Assembly: GCA_022266195.1 (NCBI GenBank)
Contig: WHVY01000001.1
Location: 14,818,001 to 14,882,000 of the forward strand
Source of the DNA: Tetranychus cinnabarinus
Lineage: Eukaryota > Arthropoda > Arachnida > Trombidiformes > Tetranychidae
Direction of reading: 5' to 3'
Length of the DNA: 64,000 bases
A program made the position numbers and the translations under genes. This document shows positions 19,915-32,201 of the stretch, one piece after another (the stretch's first letter is position 1; the number at the start of each line of letters is the position of its first letter). The notes beneath the pieces are model-generated. The model searched no databases and was not told where the DNA came from. It saw only the letters and a list, made by a program, of their open reading frames with translations.

Positions 19915-22510
19915 CATCATCATGCGAAAGATTTACCCAGAAAGAACGAAGAAACAACGCTTTTTGATGCATGTTGATACGACTTTGATTTTTAGGCTGA
20001 ACTTTTATAAGATCCTAAATAAGGTCCAATGTTGCAAATGAATAGCATTAAAATTGATATGTTTTCTAAGAGAAACTAAAAGAAACAGAATAAAAACTTT
20101 GACCAAGTTGACATCTTAACTCTTCTTACCGATATGGCAAAGCTTTTCTTAAGAGTGACAAAGTCTCCGATTTTAATGCCATTGTAAGGCCCGGCAGCTC
20201 GATCCATTACCTCCAAAAGCTGTACAAAAAAGATGAAATGCAAACCATTTACAAGTTTCGAGTAATGTTCTTAGCTTGTGATTTAGTTTGGATTATGTTT
20301 TGAGAAGTCACTTTCGCTTTAGCTCTTATCAAAACTTACCTTGTTTGCTGAGCCCATCGTAAGTCTGCTCTTGGTGTATAGTTGGTGCAGTTTAACTGTT
20401 AACATATTCACCTAAAAGAATTAAAAATTTCAAATGGATAAAATATTGACCAATATCGAATCTAAATTACCTGTGAGATAAAATCGCCAAAAATTAAACT
20501 AAAAGCAACAAGAGATAGCTGGATGAAGAAACCGAGGATTGTGAGTAGGTTTGCGAAAAAGTCATTGTAAACTTTAACAATCAATCCAAGAAAAAGATTG
20601 ATGTCACCCGCAAAAGCATATATTGATAGATAATATAATAGTAAATAGCGAAACTTATAAGAAATAGCTTCAAATTCGTTGAGTCGACGAATGATTGACA
20701 CACAAAACGATCCAAGTTGCTTTTCATCGACCAATTGGTGATTCAAGTCTTTTGCACAGTGTAATAGATCGTATAACCGAAAGAGATGAAAATAAATAGA
20801 GCACGCAATATACCAGAAGAATCCAATTACAGCATTAAAAAGAAGGGTGGCAACGAAAACAGACGAAAAGCCCAAAACAAAAGCGAAAAATGCTAATTTA
20901 GGCATTTTGTATATCCAAGGATTGGAAAGTGTAGGTACAAATAAAAATGATAATGCTAAGAGGCATTAAAATCATCACGTTATGCGCGACAATAGAAAAT
21001 AAAAATATGGTTAAACGTAGTTTTCTGGCAACAAGATTGCTCATTTGCAAGTTGGTCGAGTCGAAACCATTGAAGCAAACTTTCCATGTAGACAATATTT
21101 CGAAGCGTCCTTTTGCATTGAGATTCAAAATCCATTCTCGAAAAATAAACATAATTCCGATCGCCATTGCAAACCACATCAATAAAACTTGACGATCTTT
21201 AACACGAAATACTGAATCTCCAAGGTAAATTGCAACTGAATCACTTGTGTTGAAAGTTAGTACATTGAATCTTATCACACTCATTAAAACGTTGATTGTT
21301 ATGAGCCAGTCCATCCATTTATATCTACGATAACCAAACGCATTCACTCCAGTTACGCTTCTTTGGCTTGGACCATTAATGTCAAGTTGGAAGACAATAG
21401 TCAACTTTTCTGTTCGTTTCACTAGCTTACAAACAGCTAAATCAAATTCATTTGAATCAGGAACTGTAAATGTAACAATATGACGTAAACATACTTGATA
21501 ACTTGACAACTTTTCCGATATGTATTTTTTCAGTTTGTTCAAAGCATGCAAGACTATGGTTGCCATAATTGTACTAGAACTGCAACTCGACTGTGATTTA
21601 ATTTAACTTTGCATTTCAATTTAAAACTTTAGTTAACGATCAATTTTATTTCCCTTTTTATATTGTTTCTTATTGTTTCGGTTGCTTATACACAAATGAT
21701 TGATTTGCAAATCCTTTTATCATTATACTTTTATAAATGATTTGAATAGTCATTAAAGCAACATCATTACAAAACTTAATCAATTAATCAATTAATTAAT
21801 CATTTAATCATTTATTCTAGACATTTTTCTGTAATACGGATGCTCTTGTATATCGGACGAAAACAGTCTAGCTACAGTGTATAACCTTTAACAGTTTAAA
21901 CTGCCTGGCTTCGATAGCAACGCAATCTCGACATCGAAATGCTACAGAGATATGTGATCTGCTGATTTTCTACGAATAGTAGCCGAAAGAATCCTCACCT
22001 TTTAGCTGGCTTGCTCTGTATAATAGGTGCTTGTGAACTTGTTTGCCCTTTTTGGTTGAAATGAAACTAATGAATAAGTTTATCTATTAGATTCAGCCAT
22101 TGCTGTGAATATCAAAGTTTACATTAAGCCTCACTAAATTGAACCAAATTGATCAATAAATCATGAGAATCAAAACGCATGCTAATAATGCTAATAATTC
22201 ATCAATTTGGATATGAATTAATGCTGACTTGAACAGACTTTCCAATGTTGAGTCAAGTTCATTACTATCGGTTCAAAAAAGATGCTATTTTTTGGTGAAA
22301 GATGTTAGTTTGATCTGAAACCTGAAAATAGTCTCGACACTGATTCTTGAATATTGTTTAATCTCACGACTTGAACTGTCATCCATCAAGATAATGTTGA
22401 ACCATTACGATACAAATGAAACTAATCAGTTCATTTGGTTCATGTTCACATTTACTTTAGTCTGTATATTAATTGACAAGCACTGTAGTAGTCTAGTAGT
22501 TTTGAAAACT
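19915..22510. repeat. Duplicated block, copy A (receptor 1 plus spacer)
   Basis: Receptor 1 with its upstream spacer corresponds to 26385-29505. Spacer identity is high to near 22500 (for example TACTATCGGTTCAAAAAAGA in both). Copy B contains about 530 bp (28735-29268) that copy A lacks. This is one duplication event covering gene plus spacer, not gene alone. Confidence 0.8.
19992..21566 (-). pseudogene. Gr-like chemoreceptor 1, frameshifted in exon 1
   Basis: Four exons: 20471-21566, 20340-20411, 20130-20219 and 19992-20075, with consensus GT..AG junctions and phase-0 introns. Exon 1 starts at ATG 21566 (MATIVLHALNK) and is 1,096 nt against 1,098 nt in the intact copy at 26455-28034. Two bases are missing near 20930-20965, in the loop before the NPWIYKIPKLAFF region, so the frame breaks after about residue 205. 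Everything else is conserved, including FREWILNLNAKG and CFNGFDSTNLQM. The last exon reads FLLENISILMLFICNIGP and ends at TAA 19992. Locus and flanks match the block at 26385-29505, its closest paralogue in the window. The family encodes seven-pass membrane ligand-gated channels of sensory neurons. The lesion would truncate it to about half, so it is probably dead unless the frameshift is a sequencing error. Confidence 0.85.
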
Positions 22511-22885
22511 GGAGGTTACTAAGTACTTCTGAAATAGCGTTTGCTTACTTCTTCAGCTTTTGATCACTTGGGTCAATCATTAATAGCAATACAAGAATAT
22601 CAGAAAATCTTGATATGCATTATGGCACAAATTCGGGATAACGTTGCTCCAAGTTTCATTCGGACATAATCAAACAGAGTGCTTTGTCCAAGCTGAGGGA
22701 AAATACAAATTGATACTTTTATTTAAAGACAATTGTAAAATGTAACAGGCGCTCAATGTTAAGCGCAAATATAATAGCATTTAAATTGATATTTTGCCAA
22801 TTTTTTGCGAACCAACGAATAAAACACAAAATCCTTTCCACGAAGACACACCGCTTGTTGATGCATGTTGATTCGACTTCAATTT

Positions 22886-24546
22886 TTAAGCTGAATTATT
22901 CGAAGACTTCAAAGAAGGTCCAATGTTGCAAATTAATAGCATATAAATTGATATGTTCTCTAGGATGAACTAGAAGAGACAAAATTAAGTTTCATCTAAA
23001 TGACATCTTAACTCTTCTTACCGATATGGCAAATCTTTTCTCAAGAGTAGCAAAGTCTCCGATTTTAATGCCATTGTGTGGTCCGGCAGCTCTATCCATT
23101 ACCTCCAAAACCTGTACAAAAAGATGAGATGCAAACCATTTACAAGTTTCGAGTTATGTTTTTAGCTTGTGATTTAGTTTGAGTTCTGTGCTGGGAAGTG
23201 TTTTATTTATTTCAAATAGAGCCAACAACGTGAGCTAATCAACTTGTTTATGAGATTTTATTATAACTCACTTTTGCTTTGGCTCTCATTATCAAAACTT
23301 ACCTTGTTTACTGAGCAAATCTTGAGTCTGCTCTTGGTGGATAGTTGGTGCAGTTTAACTGTTAACCTATTCAGCTAATCACAAGAAAATCAGAGTTAAA
23401 AGAAGTTGAAAATGCATACAATAACAGCCAAAATTGATTCTAAATTACCTGTGAGATGAAATCGCCAAAAATTAAACCAAATGTTCCAAGAGCTAGCAGA
23501 ATGAAGAAACCGAGAAACGCGAAAAAATTTGCGAAAAAGTCATTGTAAACTTTAACAATCAATCCAAGAAAAATATCGAGATCTCCCGCAAAAGCAAAAA
23601 GTGATAGATAATATAACAGTAAATAGCGAAACTTATAAGAAACAGCTTCAACTTCGTTAAGATGACGAATGATTGACACACAAAACGATCCAAGTTGCTT
23701 TTCATCGACCAATTGGTGATTCAAGTCTTTTGCACAGTGCAATAAACCGTATAACCGAAAGAGGTGAAAATAAAAAGAGCACACCATGTACCAAAAGAAT
23801 GCAATTACAGCATTAAAAAGAAGGGCGATAACGAAAGTAGATGAAAAAGCGAAAACAAAACCGAAAAATGCTAATTTAGGGATTCTGTATATCCAAGGAT
23901 TGGAAAGTAATGGTACAAAAAAAAATAGTAATACAAAGAAAGGAATTAAAAGCATCACGTTATACCCAGCAATAGAAAGTAAAAAGATGGTGAAACGAAA
24001 TCTTTTAGCTTGAAGATCATTCATTCGCAAGTTAGTCGAGTCGAAACCATTGAGACAAACTTTCCATGTAGCCAATATTTCAAAGCTTCCTTTTGCATTT
24101 ATATTCAAAATCCACTCTCGAAAAATAAACATCATTCCGATCGCCATTGCAGCCCACATCAATAAAGCTTGACGATCTTTAACACGAAATAATGGATCTC
24201 CAAGGTAAATTCCAAAAGAATCACTTGAATTTAAACTTAGTACACTGAATCTTAGAAAATTTATCAAACAGTTGATTGTAATAAACCAGTCCATCCATTT
24301 ATATCGACGATAACCAAACGCATTCGCTTTAGATGAATTGCTTTGGCTTCGACCATCAAAATCAAGTTGAAAGACAATGGTCAACTTTTCTGTTCGTTGC
24401 ACTGACTTGTAAACAGTTAAATCAAATTCATTTGAAACAGGAACTGTAAATGTAACTATATGACGTAAAAGTACTGTATAACTTAACCACTTTTCCAATA
24501 TGTATTTTTTCTGTTTATTCAAAGCATTCAAGACTATGGTTTCCAT
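22886..24546 (-). CDS. Gr-like chemoreceptor 2 (intact)
   Basis: Exons 23449-24546, 23303-23374, 23022-23111 and 22886-22969 encode about 447 residues. The start is ATG 24546 (METIVLNALNK). Exon 1 (366 codons) carries six hydrophobic segments and the family blocks VQRTEKLTIVFQLD, GYRRYKWMDW, YLGDPLFRVKDRQA, FREWILNINAKG and FRYLLLYYLS, and ends FGDFISQ before a GTAATT donor. Exon 2 reads NRLTVKLHQLSTKSRLK, exon 3 MDRAAGPHNGIKIGDF, and exon 4 gives the last membrane segment ENISIYMLLICNIGP with stop TAA 22886. Introns are 74, 191 and 52 bp, all phase 0. A single long exon plus three short 3' exons is the classic arthropod Gr architecture. Predicted role: chemosensory cation channel in sensory-neuron dendrites; the ligand cannot be read from sequence. 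The upstream spacer holds two inserted DNA transposons (24699-25443, 25817-26216). Confidence 0.85.
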
Positions 24547-24698
24547 TATACTTTTACTAGAACTGCAACTTGACTGTGATTAAATTGACCTTTTTTAAAA
24601 CTTTTAGCTTACAATCAATTTTATTTTCAACTTTTTAAATTGTTTTTTATTGTTTTGGTTGCTCATTCACAAATGATTGATTTGCAAATCTTTTTATA

Positions 24699-25443
24699 CA
24701 GTACCGGTCAATGAAACTGTCAGTTTCTACATATAATTCAAAATTGAATATCTCCTGATCTACTGCTGATAAAATCATGATTATGGTTTCATTTTGTTTT
24801 TGAACATCTAAAAATATGTTTTAGATTTTTTTCACAATTTTATGCAGACAAGTTAGTAAATTAAAACTGATTTAAAACATAACCTCTGTCGAAATTTGAT
24901 GCAAAAGATTTTAAGTTTATTTTTGATCGAAGCAGATAGATTCTCGAAGCAAAAATAAATCTGAAGCTAAATCCAATAAAAGACATTCTAAATCTGAGAA
25001 AAAAGTTCAGTTATCGCGGAAATCTTAATCGCAATTAGCCTTAGAAAAGGAAAATTATCAAAATTTTAGTTGAACCAATAGATGGCGCTCCTAATTTTTC
25101 GTTTATTTTGGCCTAGTTCCACTTTTTTAAGAACTTTTAAACGAATTTCTCTATCATTTTTTAACCTAATAAGCCACATCGATTATCGATTATGAAAATA
25201 ATGTTCAATTTTTGCCGTTTTAACCTCTTACAAAATTCTAAAATTTAAACTTAACTTATTTAGAAAGCGGTGATTGACTTTGAACGGTCTATAAAGCACG
25301 AAGAAGACAATAATTTTATATTTTGAATGCATTAATAGCTAGATTATTCATTAATTTATTGTTTTCTCAAATATCAAAATTAAAAATCTTGAAATAACTG
25401 CAGCATTGAAAAATCTGACTGACAGTTTCATTGACCGCTACTG
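24699..25443. mobile_element. Tc1/mariner-type nonautonomous element, 745 bp
   Basis: Terminal inverted repeats of about 28 bp: left CAGTACCGGTCAATGAAACT..., right (reverse complement) CAGTAGCGGTCAATGAAACT.... It is flanked by TA on both sides (24697-24698 and 25444-25445). CAGTACCGGTCAA-type ends are typical of Tc1-like elements. There is no transposase reading frame inside. The homologous spacers upstream of receptors 1 and 3 lack the insertion, confirming that it entered after the duplications. Confidence 0.85.
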
Positions 25444-25816
25444 TAGTTTAATCATTATACTTTTATAAATGACTTGAATAGTCATTAAAACAGAATCATT
25501 ACACAACTTAAAATTCAATTTCTGCTTAGAGTGCAATTCACGAACTTTTTATTTATTTGTTACTGTGGGAGTGTAGTGATACTCAAGAACAATCCCAATC
25601 ATATCATTTAATCATTTATTCTGGACAATTATTGGTAACACGGATTCCCTTGCATCCAACAGCCTAGCTATAACCTTTGTGCAGTTTGCCTGCATTCGAT
25701 AGCAACGCAAGCTCGACATCGAAATACTACAAAGATACAAGCTCTGCTGATTTCTCAGGTCGATTTGTCAACCGGGGCCGAATAATAGCCTTACCTTCTG
25801 GCTGAATTTCCCTGTA

Positions 25817-26047
25817 AGGAGTGGTCCCTAAAAAATTGGAATAAAGATTGCAAATAATTTGAAAAGTATTCAATATTTTTGTTTGAAATTTAATATCACT
25901 TGAAATACCGTCATTGGTATGTTTAACAATGTTATATACAGTTGATCTAGAAAATTCAAGTTTCTGAAAGTAATTATAAACATCACTTGGTCGGAGGTTT
26001 GGGTTAAATTTGACGAACTGAATTATTAAATTAGGCTTATCACTCAA
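25817..26047 (-). pseudogene. N-terminal remnant of mariner-type transposase
   Basis: From near 26047 the minus strand encodes SDKPNLIIQFVKFNPN, then SDVYNYFQKLEFSRSTVYN and IVKHTNDGIS. This is the helix-turn-helix spacing and SRSTVYNIVK-like recognition helix of mariner/Tc1 transposases. After about 75 residues the frame runs into the element's own left inverted repeat and out of the element, so the catalytic DDE/D part is absent. It would bind ends at most; the first codon is also weak. Confidence 0.65.
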
Positions 26048-26216
26048 TTTGGCTCACATTTTACTGATTAATTCAATGTTTTGATAGATAAAAATAATAT
26101 ATTTGAAAAGTGCATTAAATTTCCGTTAATTTGTATCATAGAATCCTTTGTTTAAAAATATTTAACATTGTTAAAATTTGGTTCAAAGTTGGTCCAATTT
26201 TTTAGGGACCACTCCT
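25817..26216 (-). mobile_element. Mariner-like 400-bp element with TA duplication
   Basis: Inverted ends AGGAGTGGTCCCTAAAAAAT (left) and the matching reverse complement ending at 26216, flanked by TA on both sides. The homologous spacers read CTGTATAATAG (near 28500 and 22015) with one TA, i.e. perfect empty sites. The body retains the first part of a transposase gene (see 25817-26047), so this is an internally deleted copy. Confidence 0.9.
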
Positions 26217-26384
26217 TATAATAGTGCTTGTCAACTTTTTTTGCTCTGTTTTGTTGCAATTAACTAATGAATGAGTTTTATTCACAGGGCTATTCCGCTA
26301 AAGTATGTTTTCTTTTGGCTGTTATTCGCCCTGGTTGACCGATCGATCCAAGATTGTGTTTATGCAAGTTTCATCGATACTTAT

Positions 26385-29300
26385 TTATCATCATGCTTAA
26401 GATTTACCCGGAAAGAACAACGCTTTTTGATGCATGTTGATTGGACTTTGATTTTTAGGCTGAACTTTTATAAGATCCTAAATAAGGTCCAATGTTGCAA
26501 ATGAATAGCATTAAAATTGACATGTTTTCTAAGAGAAACTAGAAGAAACAGAATAAACGCTTTGATAAAAATGACATTTTTACTCTTCTTACCGATATGG
26601 CAAAGCTTTTCTCAAGAGTGACAAAGTCTCCGATTTTAATGCCATTGTAAGGCCCGGCAGCTCGATCCATTACCTCCAAAACCTGTACAAAAAGATTAAA
26701 TGCAAACCATTTTCAAGTTTCGAGTTATGTTCGCAGCTTGTGATTTATTTGAGCTCCGTTTTGATAAGTGAACTTTCGCTTTGGCTGTTATTTTCAAAAA
26801 TTACCTTGTTTGCGGAGCCCATCGTAAGTCTGCTCTTGGTGGATAGTTGGTGCAGTACAACTGTTAACATATTCACCTACAAGAATTAAATAATTTCAAA
26901 TGGATAAATTATTTACCAATATCGAATCTAAATTACCTGTGAGATAAAATTGCCAAAAATTAAACTAAAAACAAGAGAAGATAGCAAAATGAAGAAACCG
27001 AGGATTGTGAGTAGGTTTGCGAGAAAGTCATTGTAAACTTTAACAATCATTCCAAGAAAAATGTCAAAATCACCTGCGGCAGCAAAAATTGATACATAAT
27101 ACAATAGTAAATAGCGAAACTTATGAGAAACAGCTTCAAATTCATTAAGATGACGAATGATTGACACACAAAACGATCCAAGTTGTTTTCCACCGACCAA
27201 TCGGTGATTTAATTCTACTGCACAGTGCAATAGATCGTATAATCGAAAGAGATGAAAATAAATAGAGCACGCAATGTACCAGAAGAATCCAATTACAGCA
27301 GCTAAAAGAAAATCGCCAACGAAAATGGATGAGGAGCCCAAGACAAAAGCAAAGAATGCTAATTTAGGCATTTTAAATATCCAAGGATTGGAAAGTGTGC
27401 ATACAAGTAAAAGTAATGATAAAAAGAAAGGTATTAAAAGCATCACGTTATGAACGAAAATAGAAAATAAAAAGATGGTTAAACGAAATCTTCTGGCAAC
27501 AAGATTGCTCATTTGCAAGTTGCTCGAGTCGAAACCATTGAAACAAACTTTCCATGTAGACAATATTTCGAAGCGTCCTTTTGCATTCAGATTCAAAATC
27601 CATTCTCGAAAAATAAACATAATACTCATCGCCATTGCAAACCACACCAATAATACTTGACGATCTTCAACACGAAATAATGGATCTCCAAGGTAAATTG
27701 CAACTGAATCACTTGTGCTGAAAGTTAGTACGATGAATCTTGTCACACTTATTAAAACGTTTATTGTTATGAACCAGTCCATCCATTTATATCTACGATA
27801 ACCAAACGCATTCACTCCAGTTGAGTTGCTTCTGCTTGGACCATTTATGTCAAGTTGGAAGAAAATGGTCAACTTTTCTGTTCGTTTCACTAGCTTACAA
27901 ACAGCTAAATCAAATTCATCTGAATCGGGGACTGTAAATGTAACAATATGACGTAAAAGTACTCGATAACTTGACAACTTTTCCGAAATGTATTTTTTCA
28001 GTTTATTCAAAGCATGCAAGACTATGGTTGTCATATTTTTACTAGAACTGCAACTCGACTGGGATTTAATTGAAATTTACATTTTAATTTTATTTCCAAC
28101 TTTTTATATTGTTTCTTATTGTTTCGGTTGCTCATACACAAATGATTGATCTGCAAATCCTTTTATTGTTCAATCATTATACTTTTATAAATCATTTGAA
28201 TAGTCAATAAAGCAACATCATTACAAAACTTAATCATTTAATCAATTAATTAATCATTTATTTTAGACAATTTTCGGTAACACGGATGCCCTTGCATATC
28301 GTGGGAAACAGTCTAGCTATAACCTTTAACAGTTTAAACGGCCTGCCTTCGATAGCATTGCAAACTCGACATCGAAATGCTACAGAGTTATAAGATCTAC
28401 TGATTTTCTAGGTAGCCCGGTGAACCGGCTCGCAAATTATAGCCGAAAGAATTCGCGAAACAGGCGAAAAGAATCCTAACCTTTTAGCTGAATCGCCCTG
28501 TATAATAGTTGCTTGTGAATGTTTTTGCTCTGTTTTGTTGGAATGAAACTAATGGATAAGTTTATCTATTAGATTCAGCCATTGCTGTGAATATGAAAGT
28601 TTATATTAAGCCTGACTAAATTGAACCAAATTGATCAATAAATCATGAGAGTCAAAATGCATGCTAATGAGGCAATAATTTATCAATTTGGATATGAATT
28701 AATGCTGACTTGAACAGACTTTCCAATGTTGACTCAAAGTTCAACTTTGCCAACTGTTTGGGATAACTCGTAGTTTACAAACATCGGGTTATTTTGCATC
28801 GAGATAACAAATTGATAACAAAAACAACTGTATTGATCATAATGTTTTGATGAGTGAAAGTTGATTCGATCCTGATAGAAACACCATTTAAAGTTCAATT
28901 TTCCGGTATAAATTGGATTAAATCGTCGGGCCATCATGTCTGCGATAAAAGCAAATATTTGCCTCTCATTATAATAGTTAGTTTGTTAAACCATTTCCAT
29001 GGATATCAAACTTATAATAGGCATGAAGATTATGCAAGTTTAGCTCAAAATTTTATCCATCACCTGACCAATCCAATCTCAATATAATTTTAGCAAAATA
29101 ATTTTCAATTTTCTGAAAGCGAAATATTTCTACGCTAAATGATGTTTCCTATGAAAATCTAACAGCATTCATAGATGAGCTCGATAAGACAGCCAAGATT
29201 AAAAATGTTCTGTTCGGCTGATGAACAGAAAGTAGTTGAGTGTAACTTTCTCAAACTTCACTAAATGGCTATCACTATCGGTTCAAAAAAGATGATATTT

Positions 29301-29505
29301 TTTGGTGAAAGATGTTAGTTTGATCTGAAACCTGAAAATAGTCTCGACACTGATTCTTGAATATTGTTTACTCTCACGACTTGAACTGTCATCCATCAAG
29401 ATAATGTTGAGCCATTACGATACAAATGAAACTAATCAGTTCATTTGGTTCATGTTCACATTTACTTTAGTCTGTATATTAATTGACAAGCACTGTAGTA
29501 CCTTT
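26385..29505. repeat. Duplicated block, copy B (receptor 3 plus spacer)
   Basis: Counterpart of 19915-22510. It differs mainly by an extra segment at 28735-29268, absent from copy A, with no terminal repeats recognised. That is either an insertion here or a deletion in copy A. The match ends near CACTGTAGTA in both copies. Confidence 0.8.
26455..28034 (-). CDS. Gr-like chemoreceptor 3 (intact)
   Basis: Exons 26937-28034, 26805-26876, 26593-26682 and 26455-26538; about 447 residues from ATG 28034 (MTTIVLHALNK). Exon 1 holds TEKLTIFFQLDINGP, GYRRYKWMDWFITINV, YLGDPLFRVEDRQ, FREWILNLNAKGRF, CFNGFDSSNLQM and RLYDLLHC, and ends FGNFISQ. Exon 2 is VNMLTVVLHQLSTKSRLT, exon 3 MDRAAGPYNGIKIGDF, and exon 4 FLLENMSILMLFICN with TAA at 26455. 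All junctions are consensus and phase 0; one donor is GTAATT rather than GTAAG. No lesion was seen. It is the intact sister of the frameshifted receptor 1, within a duplicated block that includes about 1.4 kb of upstream spacer. A seven-transmembrane chemosensory channel is inferred from family architecture. DRQV in place of DRQA is shared with receptor 1 only. Confidence 0.85.
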
Positions 29506-32201
29506 GATTTATCATCATTATCATCATAATAATGAATGTTTCATGTTCATGTACAATAAAATGATCATCTTTTCCTTTTCTCTTCCTTTATCTAGTTGCC
29601 AATGTTAATCATAATAATAATGATAATCTGTATCTGAACATTGCCTTCATGAATAACTTTTATCGCACTTTATTGATTATCGTAAAGATCAACATCCTAA
29701 ATGGATTAATTATTTGATTGTTTAACAATTATCGGTCATAACTGTACCAATAATGGTAACCAATCTGTTTTACCAATAAAAATAACAAGATAACAGTGTT
29801 TGTATAAAATCACTGCTCAAGTCTGGATAACATTTTGATAAACAAGAAAACATGAAGAGCGAAAAAAATAAACATCATTTTGCCTTCCTTTTCTTTTCTG
29901 TTTACATTATCGTTATTGAGTGAAACTTTTCACCATTCAATGAACATATGCAAACTGATAATCTTCATGTAAATTGAGGCAACAATTGATTTGGAACGCA
30001 AAAAAGCAAAGAGTAAAGTAGAAATGAAAAAAATGTAAAACAAGAAAAGGTAAAAGTTTCATTTCTCCGTTTTTGTGGTTAAATTGGTTGAACCATAATT
30101 CGACTTGCAATATCAAATGATAACTCATTCTGTGGATTATTGCTATTATTATTGCCATTAGTACCATTATGATTATAGTCATTGGCAAATGCAATAATAA
30201 AGGTAATAAAAAATGATCATTTCTGGGCAACATTTGTAATCAACTTTTGCTTTCGTCTGAGGCTTTTCATTGCTTTTGTCAATTATTACAGTTTTTCATT
30301 CTTTTTCTGGATCCATTCATTTTCTCTGACTTTAATCGTCAACCAATTTCAAGCTGTTCTCATCTTAATGGCATAATCTCGTATTAAATTGTATTCAAAA
30401 TTTTCTTTGCTTTCCATTGATATTATGATATTCCATCCATTAACATCGATTATCATTTTGAACACTTTTATGGCAAAATATTGTTCGATGATGGATAATC
30501 ATGATTGGATATGGTTAGCTGTGCAAACTATTGATTTCGATTATCTCGTCTAATTCTTAGTTTCTGTTCCCTTACCTTAAGACTGGTGCGTAATTGACTT
30601 GTAACTTGTTTTCAAAATTGGCTCAACACTTATTTAAACGCTAAGTAAAAAATTCAACACGAAAAAGGCATAAGAAAAAGAGAGGTTTTTATATGAAATG
30701 ATCTTTAATGACTTCAGTTGTTTTCAACAAGATTTACATTTGTAAATAATCCGAAAAATTCCCTTTTGATAGAAAGTTTTTGACTTTGAGTTTTCAACTT
30801 TCCGTTCCCTTTCTACTGAGAAATGAGAAACTCCAAAAATGGTGCACATAACTTGATTGTGAGTTTCCAAGCAAACTCGAGTAGCAAGTAAATTTTTTTC
30901 TTGGACTTTGCAACTTCTTGAGCTATAATAGCCGATGAAAAATGAGTTGAGCGATCAGCAACCGTTCTAATACACCAATCAGGTGTCAACTTTAGAACCA
31001 TGGTATCAAGAATGTGAAGTGAATTGTCAATACAATGAATTGCCATTTTTGTGAGCCAACGCAGGTAAATTTTTAAACAGGAATCATTAAATGAAACTTT
31101 TCTGTTGGAAGTTAATAATGAAGTCCAAATAAGGCAGATTGGACGTAAAATTAGATAGACTACAATAGTCTACAAGTGGTCCTCAAACGGACGATATGTC
31201 GCAGAAGATGGAAAAATAAAGTATCTGGAGAGTCTAAAATTCCAAAAACTAGAAGATCGAAAATACCAGTGGGTTGGAAAACGAATCACTGTAAACCCAT
31301 ATGATAGTACCAAGTCAAATGGCCGAAATCACCTGCTGAGTTAAAGACAAAAAATAGGAAAATAAAAGGTAGCTTAACCCGTAGAAATCGTATTTAATGT
31401 TAAAGAGTTGCTTAGTTTGGCTTTGAGTCTACTCTAATGGTCGTTACAATTAAAAATTAATATTCGATGAAACTTTCTTATTGTCACGATCGCTATAAGA
31501 CTAAATATGTCTTTTCAATTAATTGGTTAAATATTGATCATTGAACCTTGAATTTCATAATTTTGATTCAAATCCCTTCTTATTGAAGTTCATTTAAAAA
31601 TTGAAAAATAATTAAAGAAGAAGATGAACGAAAATTGATAATTTCACTCACAAAATGTCGTGCAGAATTATCTCAGAATATGAAAAATATTTGTTCTTTC
31701 TTCGTTTGACTAAGATTCATCTCTTTCTTTTGCGACTTGAATTATTAATATCATGATTAATCATGTAGATTATCAATAATTCAGACTGAAAAATCGTTCC
31801 AATTTTTCAATGAGTTTCAAATTCGTAAACAACAATTGTGATGAAAGACTTTCTGCATTTCCAGCAATGGGCAACACTCGCATTTGCTTTCGTCAATCTA
31901 AATTTGGTATTAAATGGCGACATTTTCTTCCTTTACTATTGAAACGGTTATTAGCATTGACTAACATTTGTAAGATAATAGTAGCATAGATAATGTTGAT
32001 TGGATATGATTGAATGGACAGCTTTTACACTTGATGTATCGCATTTGACATTCAAACTATAAGAAAATCGTTTAGAACCATCAAAGAAATCCATATTTCA
32101 TATTATACAGTCAATTCTACTTTCCTTCTGTGAACTATTAAATAGGATTCAAATGCCGAACTTAAAACATAATCGATGTTTGATAGATGTTGATTCGACT
32201 T
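29506..32201. other. Spacer between receptors 3 and 4
   Basis: AT-rich, with ATCATT and TTATCATC clusters. It holds a short integrase-like relic (30813-31046, minus) and a plus-strand frame without ATG at about 31160-31344 (ending KYQWVGKRITVNPYD...), which could be another transposon scrap. No other gene is supported. Confidence 0.5.
30813..31046 (-). pseudogene. Possible retroelement integrase fragment
   Basis: A 77-codon frame from ATG 31046 reads LDTMVLKLTPDWCIRTVADR followed by STHFSSAIIAQEVAKSKK. The pattern of an Asp in a hydrophobic strand, then VxDRxTxFxxA about 15 residues later, resembles the first strands of retroviral-type integrase cores. It lacks the rest of the domain, and no LTR was found nearby. 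The call rests on a short motif and could be chance. Confidence 0.3.

Noticed and set aside
28734..29087. Short overlapping frames in the copy-B-only segment
   Set aside because: They lie within 28735-29268, on both strands, with no family signal and poor codon use.
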